From Treponema sp. (GTDB lineage Bacteria; Spirochaetota; Spirochaetia; Treponematales; Breznakiellaceae): DNA of 6,150 nt. This document shows, piece by piece, positions 1 to 4,636 of this stretch; within the stretch, counting starts at the first letter, position 1; the number at the start of each line of letters is the position of its first letter. A model generated the notes under the pieces. The model searched no databases, was not told the DNA's origin, and worked only from the letters and a program-made list of their open reading frames with translations. The translations under genes and the position numbers were made by a program. Location: positions 1 to 6,150 of the forward strand of contig JAITON010000044.1 in the NCBI GenBank assembly GCA_031289935.1. The letters are read 5' to 3'.

Positions 1-224
1 GCGGCCTGGAGCTCCGGGGCTTTGCGGGACCCGCCCGGCAGCCCGCCGCAGCCCGGCTGGACATCGCCAGGACGGTATGCCGCCGGGCGGAACGCCGCCT
101 TTGTACCCTCTCCCGGGAGACCCGTGCGGACCTCCGCACGGAGGCCCGCGCGGAGGCCCGCGCACTCAGGTACCTCAACCGGCTCTCGGACCTGCTCTTC
201 CTTCTGGTCCGTCTGGAAGATTGA
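1..224 (+). CDS. PduO-type cob(I)alamin adenosyltransferase, C-terminal fragment
   Basis: This is the 3' end of a gene entering from the left edge, read in the frame starting at base 3 and stopping at TGA 222-224. It shows the signature of PduO/MMAB-type ATP:cob(I)alamin adenosyltransferases: IARTVCRRAERR, then YLNRLSDLLFLLVRLED at the C-terminus. The family transfers the adenosyl group of ATP to the cobalt of cob(I)alamin to make coenzyme B12 in the cytoplasm, and the Arg/Glu-rich RRAER helix is part of the ATP site in known structures. Between RRAER and YLNRLSD the protein appears several residues longer than usual, and the extra part coincides with a 12-bp tandem duplication coding EARAEARA. 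The loop before IARTV reads FAGPARQP where relatives commonly have a PGGSP-like motif. The N-terminal part lies outside the window. The family call is firm; the biological context is not visible. Confidence 0.87.
   Translation, partial: GLELRGFAGPARQPAAARLDIARTVCRRAERRLCTLSRETRADLRTEARAEARALRYLNRLSDLLFLLVRLED
141..164 (+). repeat. 12-bp in-frame tandem duplication in the adenosyltransferase gene
   Basis: GAGGCCCGCGCG (141-152) is followed directly by GAGGCCCGCGCA (153-164). The duplication keeps frame and codes EARA twice. Just upstream, GTGCGGA (124-130) and TCCGCAC (133-139) form a perfect 7-bp inverted repeat, and CCTCCG/CGGAGG (131-136, 139-144) a second overlapping one, so the region is prone to slippage. 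Confidence 0.8.
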
Positions 225-294
225 TACAGGCCGTTTCCCTTCGCCATTGCCCGTTTGACATCAATTGGTATGCATCGGCCTGGAACCGGCGGCA

Positions 295-321
295 TTGACA
301 AAAGGCAGGCCATCGTATATC
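295..321 (+). promoter_or_regulatory. possible promoter of the LRR gene
   Basis: A perfect TTGACA lies at 295-300, with TATATC at 316-321 as the best nearby -10 (spacer only 15 nt) or TATCGT at 318-323 with a 17-nt spacer. A better-looking -10, TATAAC at 328-333, has no matching -35. A second TTGACA occurs at 255-260. A promoter between the adenosyltransferase and the LRR gene is likely, but the exact elements are uncertain. Confidence 0.28.
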
Positions 322-343
322 GTTGAGTATAACATCGGTGGGT

Positions 344-359
344 AAGGAGATAGAAAACG
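344..359 (+). promoter_or_regulatory. Shine-Dalgarno site and ACG start codon of the LRR gene
   Basis: AAGGAG (344-349) is followed after 7 nt by ACG (357-359), which opens the frame that encodes a textbook signal peptide. An in-frame TAG at 351-353 blocks any start further upstream, and no in-frame ATG, GTG or TTG exists until ATG 522. The position therefore has the spacing of a start site without a usual start codon. Confidence 0.6.
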
Positions 360-1265
360 AAAAAAGTCCTTTGGATAGCTTTTATTTTCTTTAGTATACC
401 GTTTATAGCCATTGCCCAGAACGTTTCTGACTGGATAACGGTACAGGACGGCGAGGGTGTTGTTATTACCGGTTATTCCGGCAATGAGCAGGATATAGTC
501 ATACCCGAAACGCTGAACGGTATGCCGGTCATTGCGCTTGCGGGCAGCCTGGATCTGGTCGAAGGAACGGTTCACGGTATCTTTTTCCAAAAGAACGTAA
601 CCAGCGTAACCGTTCCTCGGAGCATTACCACCATCGGTATCGGGGCCTTTGCCAACTGCCAATTGCTCGAGATAACGATCCTTGGCAACGTAAGCTCTAT
701 CGGCGATTATGCCTTTGCCGGGAACCGCCTCTCCGAATTCACCATCCCCCTCAGTGTAACTTCCATCGGGAACTATGCCTTTTTCAACAATGAAATTACC
801 GCCATAGTGATTCCTCAAGGCGTCGTCTCCATTGGAAGATCAGCCTTTTCCAGCAATCACCTGGCCAGCCTCAGCGTTCCCGCCACGCTGATATCTATCG
901 GGAATTCGGCCTTTTCCAACAACCAACTAACGAGTGTGGAGCTTCCCCCAAGCCTTTCCGAAATCGGCCAGATGGTTTTTTACGGCAACCAATTGAGCAG
1001 CCTGATCATCCCCGAGAGCGTGTCCGTCATAGGGGATTATGCCTTTGCCAATAACCGTTTGTCCAGCCTGGTCCTCCTCGATTCCGTTCAATCCGTTGGC
1101 ATTATGGCCTTTTCCGGCAATCCCTTAAGAATCATCAGAGTGCCGCAGAATCTCTACCTGGGCAGGGACGCCATCCCCCAGGGGTTCACCACTTATTACA
1201 ACCTGAATGGACGCCAGGCGGGGTTCTACCTCTACAACGACATCGCCTGGTCCTTTAGTCTCTGA
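357..1265 (+). CDS. secreted BspA/TpLRR-type leucine-rich-repeat protein, apparent ACG start
   Basis: The reading frame codes about 302 residues. Residues 2-20 form a signal peptide (two lysines, hydrophobic core VLWIAFIFFSIPFIA, then AIA before Gln21), so export is expected. Residues 21-89 are a short N-terminal cap. Residues 90-265 contain eight 22-residue repeats of the form (V/I)xSIGxxAFxxNxLxxxxIPxS, the LRR_5/BspA pattern seen in surface proteins of Treponema, Tannerella and Trichomonas. The tail ends in a YYNLNGRQAGFYLYNDIAW motif that often closes treponemal members. BspA-like proteins are associated with binding to host or surface ligands; the ligand here is unknown. The first canonical start (ATG 522) would remove the signal peptide and cap, so I place the start at ACG 357. 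This could be a true rare start, a mutated ATG, or a sequencing error. The gene is more AT-rich than its neighbours, and merR follows after 8 nt. Confidence 0.85.
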   Translation, partial: TKKVLWIAFIFFSIPFIAIAQNVSDWITVQDGEGVVITGYSGNEQDIVIPETLNGMPVIALAGSLDLVEGTVHGIFFQKNVTSVTVPRSITTIGIGAFANCQLLEITILGNVSSIGDYAFAGNRLSEFTIPLSVTSIGNYAFFNNEITAIVIPQGVVSIGRSAFSSNHLASLSVPATLISIGNSAFSNNQLTSVELPPSLSEIGQMVFYGNQLSSLIIPESVSVIGDYAFANNRLSSLVLLDSVQSVGIMAFSGNPLRIIRVPQNLYLGRDAIPQGFTTYYNLNGRQAGFYLYNDIAWSFSL

Positions 1266-1273
1266 TAACGGCC

Positions 1274-1786
1274 ATGGCGCAGGAACGGAGCTACCGTATT
1301 GGGGAACTGGCCGCCCGGGCCGGCGTAACCCCCCGGACGGTACGCTACTACGAGGGGCTGGGGCTTCTCAAGACGCAGCCCCGGAGCGGCGGGGGCCAGC
1401 GCTGCTATTCCGGTAAAGACCTGGTCTACCTCCGCCGGATTCTCCAGCTCAAACACTACGGTCTCCAGCTCGACGAGATCGGTAAAATTATCAAAATGGC
1501 CGGTGAAGATGCCACGGGCCAGAAACGGCGGCTGGAATTACTCCAGCAGTACCGGGCCCTGGTGAGTGCGAATCTCCAACGGATCAAAGACATTGAGGCG
1601 CTCAACCGGGAACTGGAATGGCACATGCAGCAGCTTGAAAAAGCCGGAGGAGCCTTCCAGGACTGTCCCGGGCCGGCCTGCACAACCTGCGAGTTCGCTC
1701 CCCGTTGCGAGTTTATGAACGATCCAAAGCTCTTTGACCGATGGAGGAATCATGCTGAAGGGACGGAGCCTGGTAGAACCGGGTGA
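1274..1786 (+). CDS. MerR-family transcriptional regulator with C-terminal cysteine cluster
   Basis: The 170-residue protein starts with the MerR winged helix-turn-helix: YRIGELAARAGVTPRTVRYY at residues 7-26, continuing to the wing around GGGQRCYS (39-46). A long dimerisation helix covers about residues 82-122. Near the C-terminus are four cysteines, C131, C136, C139 and C145 (C-x4-C-x2-C-x5-C). C131 and C139 reproduce the CPG-x5-C spacing of the CueR copper-sensing loop, while C136-C139-C145 recall the C-x2-C...x5-C part of the SoxR iron-sulfur site, so a metal or redox signal is plausible but unproven. Family members twist the DNA of promoters with long spacers. No clear Shine-Dalgarno precedes ATG 1274, which sits 8 nt after the LRR stop, yet this start leaves the usual few residues before the domain. 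The 3' end overlaps pyrB by 35 nt, suggesting cotranscription and perhaps regulation of pyrBI. Confidence 0.9.
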   Translation: MAQERSYRIGELAARAGVTPRTVRYYEGLGLLKTQPRSGGGQRCYSGKDLVYLRRILQLKHYGLQLDEIGKIIKMAGEDATGQKRRLELLQQYRALVSANLQRIKDIEALNRELEWHMQQLEKAGGAFQDCPGPACTTCEFAPRCEFMNDPKLFDRWRNHAEGTEPGRTG

Positions 1787-2705
1787 TTTTAGTATCGACG
1801 AACTGGAGGCCCTCTTCCGTTTGGCGGAACAGATCGAGGAAGACGGGGCCTACCTGCGGGAAAGTTGCCGGGGCCGGCTTCTGGCGACCCTGTTTTTCGA
1901 ACCCAGCACCCGGACGCGGCTTTCCTTTGAAGCCGCCATGCTGCGGCTCGGGGGCTCCTGCCTGGGCTTCGCGGATCCGGGCTCCAGTTCCGCCTCCAAG
2001 GGTGAAAGTCTGGCCGACACCGTCCGCGTGGCGGCCTGCTACGCCGACGCTATCGTCATGCGGAACCCCAAGGAGGGGGCCGCCCTGCTGGCCTCCCGCT
2101 ACGCGACCGTGCCGGTGATCAACGCCGGGGACGGCGGCCACCACCACCCCACCCAGACCCTGACAGACCTGCTGACCATCAAACGCCTGCGGGGCGGCGG
2201 GGGGAGAACCCTGGGGGAGACCGTAGCGGGCCTGAGCCTGGGCTTTTGCGGGGACCTCAAGTTCGGCCGCACCGTACATTCCCTGGCCAAGGCCCTGGCC
2301 CGTTATACCGGGCTCAGAATCGTGTTTATATCCCCCCCGGAGCTGCGGGTCCCCGAGTATATCAGCCGGGGCGTACTGGCCGCCGCCGGGGTCGAGTACC
2401 AGGAGACCGGCAGCCTGGAAACCGTCATTGGGGGCCTGGACGTGCTCTACATGACCCGGGTCCAGAAGGAACGCTTCTTTAACGAGGAGGATTATATCCG
2501 CCTTAAGGACAGTTACATCCTCACCGCCGAAAAGATGGAAGCCGCCCGGCAGGACCTGATCGTGCTCCACCCCCTGCCGAGGGTCAACGAGATTGCCCTG
2601 GAGCTGGACGCCGACCCCCGGGCCGCCTACTTTAAGCAGGCCCGGTACGGCATGTATGTGCGCATGGCCCTGCTGGCATCAATTTTGGGAGTTGTATCAT
2701 GTTAA
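1752..2705 (+). CDS. pyrB: aspartate carbamoyltransferase, catalytic chain
   Basis: The 317-residue product matches the catalytic chain of aspartate carbamoyltransferase, which condenses carbamoyl phosphate and L-aspartate to N-carbamoyl-aspartate in the cytoplasm, the committed step of pyrimidine synthesis. Key sites are present: the carbamoyl-phosphate loop FEPSTRTR at 49-56, the SK loop from the neighbouring subunit (S82-K83-G84), NAGDGG and HPTQ at 124-135, and LHPLPR at 272-277. Length agrees with E. coli PyrB (311 residues). I choose ATG 1752 because GGAGGA (1743-1748) lies just before it; an in-frame TTG at 1734 has no ribosome site. The start lies inside merR and the stop overlaps pyrI by 7 nt, so translation of the three genes is probably coupled. 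No leader peptide or attenuator like that of E. coli pyrBI is visible upstream, because the region is coding. Confidence 0.97.
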   Translation: MLKGRSLVEPGDFSIDELEALFRLAEQIEEDGAYLRESCRGRLLATLFFEPSTRTRLSFEAAMLRLGGSCLGFADPGSSSASKGESLADTVRVAACYADAIVMRNPKEGAALLASRYATVPVINAGDGGHHHPTQTLTDLLTIKRLRGGGGRTLGETVAGLSLGFCGDLKFGRTVHSLAKALARYTGLRIVFISPPELRVPEYISRGVLAAAGVEYQETGSLETVIGGLDVLYMTRVQKERFFNEEDYIRLKDSYILTAEKMEAARQDLIVLHPLPRVNEIALELDADPRAAYFKQARYGMYVRMALLASILGVVSC

Positions 2706-3130
2706 ACATCGCGAAAATCAAAAACGGCATTGTCATTGACCATATCCGCGCAGGTCAGGGGGTCCGCGTCTTCAACTGGCTGGGCCTGGACAAGGCGCCC
2801 TACACCGTGGCCTTTGTGCTGAACGCCGCCAGCGCCCGCATGGGCCGGAAGGACATCATCAAGATCGACAACACGCTGGACATTAACTTCGATCTCCTGG
2901 GCCTGATCGACCCGAATATCACGGTGAACCTTATCCAGGACGAGCAGGTCGCCGGGAAGATCAAGCTCAGGCTGCCTGAACGGGTAGAGCAGGTACTCCG
3001 CTGCAAAAACCCCCGCTGCATCAGCTCCACCGAAACCTATATCCCCCAGGTCTTCCATCTGGTAGACCGGGAGCGCCGGGCCTACCGCTGCGAATACTGC
3101 GACGAACTCTGGCCCGGTGGAACATTCTAA
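2699..3130 (+). CDS. pyrI: aspartate carbamoyltransferase, regulatory chain
   Basis: The 143-residue product is the regulatory chain that joins PyrB trimers into the allosteric holoenzyme and binds nucleotide effectors (CTP and ATP in enterobacteria). The N-terminal allosteric domain begins IAKIKNGIVIDHIRAG and includes GRKDIIKI at 49-56. The C-terminal zinc domain has the four expected ligands, C102 and C107 (CKNPRC) and C131 and C134 (CEYC), with the C-x4-C...C-x2-C spacing of E. coli PyrI. ATG 2699 is preceded by GGGAG (2687-2691) at a 7-nt distance. The gene overlaps the end of pyrB, the standard pyrBI arrangement. Only 26 nt separate its stop from the first bases of the 21-bp repeat array, so the array lies in the 3' part of this transcript. 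Confidence 0.97.
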   Translation: MLNIAKIKNGIVIDHIRAGQGVRVFNWLGLDKAPYTVAFVLNAASARMGRKDIIKIDNTLDINFDLLGLIDPNITVNLIQDEQVAGKIKLRLPERVEQVLRCKNPRCISSTETYIPQVFHLVDRERRAYRCEYCDELWPGGTF

Positions 3131-3156
3131 TTGTTTCGTATGCGCTACAACGGCCC

Positions 3157-3392
3157 TGGCGGTCATCCGCCAGAAGTTGGCGGGTATCCGCCAGAAGTTG
3201 GCGAGTATTCGCCAGAAGTTGGCGGTCATCCGCCAGAAGTTGGCGGGTATCCGCCAGAAGTTGGCGGGTATCCGCCAGAAGTTGGCGGGTATCCGCCAGA
3301 AGTTGGCGAGTATCCGCCAGAAGTTGGCGGGTATTCGCCAGGAGTTGGCGAGTATTCGCCAGAAGTTGGCGAGTATTCGCCAGAAGTTGGCG
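3157..3392 (+). repeat. array of eleven 21-bp units with self-complementary cores
   Basis: Eleven copies of the 15-bp core CGCCAGAAGTTGGCG start at 3168 and recur every 21 bp up to 3378; a half copy (TGGCG plus linker) begins the array at 3157. Only the copy at 3336 has a core change (GAAGT to GGAGT). The 6-bp linkers come in a few forms: GGTATC, AGTATT or AGTATC, GGTATT, and GTCATC. Each core pairs CGCCA with TGGCG around a 5-nt loop, often extended to 6 bp by flanking C/G or T/A. Because 21 is a multiple of 3, all three + frames stay open (heptads IRQKLAG, YPPEVGG and SARSWRV), and long minus frames are open too. None of the possible starts (GTG 3117, TTG 3131, ATG 3140) has a ribosome site, so coding is not supported. 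Possible roles are an RNA hairpin string in the pyrBI 3' region, a protein-binding array, or a minisatellite without function. Confidence 0.96.
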
Positions 3393-3393
3393 G

Positions 3394-3594
3394 GCAAACG
3401 CGCGCCTCCGGCCCCGGTGGTTCGATATCGGCAACGAGGCTGCCGCGCTCGGAAAAGGAGGCGATGATGATTTATGATATTCCCGAACCGGACATAAGCC
3501 CGAACTTTACGATCAGTTTGAAACCTGGACGAAGCCCAGTAAGCCTCTGGTGATCAAGTTCCCGCCGGCCCCTGGAGCCCCTCGGTCGTGGTAA
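3394..3594 (+). pseudogene. probable remnant of a small gene between the array and the terminator
   Basis: Directly after the array one + frame reads WFDIGNEAAALGKGGDDDL, meets TGA at 3475-3477, and then continues in the same frame as ELYDQFETWTKPSKPLVIK and a proline-rich end to TAA 3592-3594. Both parts use GC-rich third positions like local genes. Between them another frame gives YDIPEPDISP, so either one stop codon or two compensating single-base indels break what may once have been one reading frame. The intrinsic terminator begins 33 nt after the TAA, as expected for a gene end. An alternative is a tiny intact gene in the middle frame: AGGAGG (3456-3461) precedes ATG 3464 and ATG 3467, and that frame runs only to TGA 3551-3553, about 28 residues. 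I do not recognise the protein family. The array upstream is open in this frame, so it may have expanded inside the gene. Confidence 0.4.
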
Positions 3595-3626
3595 CGATAC
3601 CGAATTAGACAAGAAGGTAACCGTGG

Positions 3627-3660
3627 AAGGCGCGTGGTTTGCAAACTACGCGCCTTTTTT
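3627..3660 (+). terminator. intrinsic terminator ending the pyrBI-side transcript
   Basis: AAGGCGCGT (3627-3635) pairs with ACGCGCCTT (3648-3656). Inside, GTTT and AAAC (3637-3640, 3643-3646) extend the stem across one G-T wobble to a tight GC turn. Six T residues (3655-3660) follow. This is a strong Rho-independent terminator on the + strand, with no equivalent T-run for the minus strand. Confidence 0.9.
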
Positions 3661-3668
3661 ATGGGGGG

Positions 3669-3697
3669 TACACAAAACGCGGGGAGTGAGGTAGAAT
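3669..3697 (+). promoter_or_regulatory. promoter of the toxin-antitoxin pair
   Basis: TACACA (3669-3674, four of six matches to TTGACA) and TAGAAT (3692-3697, five of six matches to TATAAT) are separated by 17 nt. Transcription would start near 3704, about 11 nt before the AGGAG ribosome site at 3715-3719. It starts right after the terminator, so the pair looks like an independent unit. Confidence 0.5.
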
Positions 3698-3725
3698 GAA
3701 CGCTCTGGAGACATAGGAGAAAGAT

Positions 3726-4037
3726 ATGGTAAAAGCAGTTGATGCCATGCCGGCAAGGCAAAACACGATGAATATTCGCCGGTCGCTTAAATTAGCGGTC
3801 GACGCATGGCCGGAACCGGTGCTTTTTGCGGTTCAGGAATTCGCGTTATTTGAAACCCAACGCCTGCAAGCGTCTGCGGCGGGCGATTCTGGAGCAGCGG
3901 CTTTGCAAGCGGACATCGAAAAAAGCAGGGCGGCGTTTAAGCGCCTACAGAAGTACTTCGGTACTGTCCATCTCGAAAAGGACTACAAAGAGGAATTGAT
4001 GGAGTCGATAGATGAAAGGTATGGCCGTACTTCTTGA
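3726..4037 (+). CDS. candidate antitoxin of a PIN-domain toxin-antitoxin pair
   Basis: This 103-residue, mostly helical, charged protein is preceded by AGGAG (3715-3719) 6 nt before ATG 3726. It overlaps the PIN toxin gene by 26 nt, the order and coupling typical of type II antitoxins. I do not recognise a specific DNA-binding fold. The segment PEPVLFAVQEFALFETQRLQ (about residues 29-48) resembles the short helical LPEELxxEVxDFIEFL element of DUF2281-like antitoxins, and the charged C-terminus (DYKEELMESIDERYG) resembles the toxin-wrapping tails of many antitoxins. Both resemblances are by eye. An Ala/Gly-rich stretch around 49-60 probably links two helical parts. The function rests mainly on position next to the PIN gene. 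It is more AT-rich than pyrBI and gltD, in keeping with horizontal transfer. Confidence 0.7.
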   Translation: MVKAVDAMPARQNTMNIRRSLKLAVDAWPEPVLFAVQEFALFETQRLQASAAGDSGAAALQADIEKSRAAFKRLQKYFGTVHLEKDYKEELMESIDERYGRTS

Positions 4038-4440
4038 CACAAACGTTCCCCTTGATAGCTTCTTTGACCGGGAACCCTTCAGAGAAAACGCTCAAAAGAT
4101 ACTCACCCTTTGCAGGGAACGTAAATGTAAGGGCTTCGTTGCCGCCCACAGTCTGACAAACATTTTTTACATTTTGCGGAAGAACTGGACCACCGCAAAA
4201 CGGAAAGAGCTGCTTCTTGACCTGTGCGATATAGTACAAGTTGCCGGCATTGACCGGATAAAACTTGTTGAAGCCTTGCAAAACGAAGACTTTGACGATA
4301 TCGAAGATGGTCTGCAAGTAGAATGTGCGGCAGCGGTTAATGCCGACTATATCATTACCCGTGATATGAGGGATTTTGAAAATTCTCCAATCCCCGGGAT
4401 TTTGCCGGAAGATTTTTTGAAACTTTTTGACGGCGAATGA
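4012..4440 (+). CDS. PIN-domain ribonuclease toxin (VapC/PIN_3-like)
   Basis: The 142-residue protein has a full PIN nuclease layout: VLLDTNVPLD with the first catalytic aspartate (D9), a central helix SLTNIFYIL (47-55), the acidic segment FDDIEDGLQ (94-102, D99 the likely metal ligand), IITRDMRDF (114-122) with the last acidic residues, and a closing PEDFLKLF. PIN toxins cut RNA using Mg2+ or Mn2+ held by these acidic residues and are blocked by the upstream partner. The pattern fits the PIN_3 branch better than classical VapC, judged by eye. GGAG (4001-4004) is 7 nt before ATG 4012; a second in-frame ATG at 4021 would begin MAVLLDTNV and is also possible. Overlap with the antitoxin implies translational coupling. 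No catalytic residue is missing, so the toxin is probably functional. Confidence 0.9.
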   Translation: MKGMAVLLDTNVPLDSFFDREPFRENAQKILTLCRERKCKGFVAAHSLTNIFYILRKNWTTAKRKELLLDLCDIVQVAGIDRIKLVEALQNEDFDDIEDGLQVECAAAVNADYIITRDMRDFENSPIPGILPEDFLKLFDGE

Positions 4441-4448
4441 AGAAAGGC

Positions 4449-4577
4449 AATCAACCAACCCCACAAGCAGCGGGGTATGGTTGTTCTCGTAAGGCATTTG
4501 ACTCAGGGTACACACCTTTAGTTCCGCCCCAAGGGGCGTACCCTTCGCAACGAATCAACCAACCCCGCCGCAGGCGG
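4449..4577. repeat. palindrome-rich intergenic element bounded by a 14-bp direct repeat
   Basis: AATCAACCAACCCC occurs at 4449-4462 and again at 4553-4566. Between and beside the copies lie several inverted repeats: AACCA-ACCCC with GGGGT-TGGTT (4453-4482), AGGGTAC with GTACCCT (4505-4511, 4538-4544) enclosing CGCCCC-AA-GGGGCG (4525-4538), and CCGCC-GCA-GGCGG (4565-4577). This density of structure without a gene suggests a dispersed intergenic repeat or a structured RNA. No transposase is nearby. Only one full copy lies in the window, so dispersal is inferred. Confidence 0.55.
4453..4488 (+). terminator. possible terminator after the PIN toxin gene
   Basis: A 10-bp stem, AACCAACCCC (4453-4462) with GGGGT (4472-4476), one bulged A, and TGGTT (4478-4482), encloses a 9-nt loop and starts 12 nt after the toxin stop codon. 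The following bases are T-rich (TTGTTCT) but do not make a clean T-run, so termination may be weak. Confidence 0.4.
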
Positions 4578-4587
4578 AATAGCAGCC

Positions 4588-4617
4588 TTGTAAGAAGCCC
4601 GTCAATTGCCGTATAAT
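4588..4617 (+). promoter_or_regulatory. promoter of gltD
   Basis: A perfect TATAAT at 4612-4617 is preceded, after 18 nt, by TTGTAA (4588-4593, four of six consensus bases). The start site would fall near 4624, just before the AAGGAG ribosome site (4625-4630), giving an unusually short leader of about 13 nt. Confidence 0.55.
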
Positions 4618-4636
4618 CATCCCTAAGGAGCGCTGC

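Noticed and set aside
522..524. ATG 522 as the true start of the LRR gene
   Set aside because: It has no ribosome site and discards a clear in-frame signal peptide and cap that follow a well-spaced AAGGAG.
261..818. Minus-strand reading frame of 185 codons opposite the LRR gene
   Set aside because: The + strand encodes a signal peptide and regular LRR units across this region, and the minus product shows no family features.
1734..1751. TTG 1734 as the start of pyrB
   Set aside because: No Shine-Dalgarno sequence precedes it, whereas ATG 1752 follows GGAGGA and gives the normal PyrB length.
1713..2570. Minus-strand reading frame of 285 codons opposite pyrB
   Set aside because: It is antisense to a well-conserved pyrB with all its motifs and shows no protein family signature.
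3157..3392. CRISPR array
   Set aside because: The 15-bp cores are separated by only 6 bp of nearly repeated linker; there are no unique spacers of about 30 bp and no cas genes.
2702..3397. Minus-strand reading frame with NFWRIPA repeats
   Set aside because: It is the complement of the 21-bp array and pyrI; its openness is a result of the repeat length being a multiple of three.
3117..3467. Repeat protein made of IRQKLAG heptads starting at GTG 3117
   Set aside because: The start lies inside pyrI with no ribosome site, no recognisable domain lies outside the repeats, and every frame is open because of the repeat.
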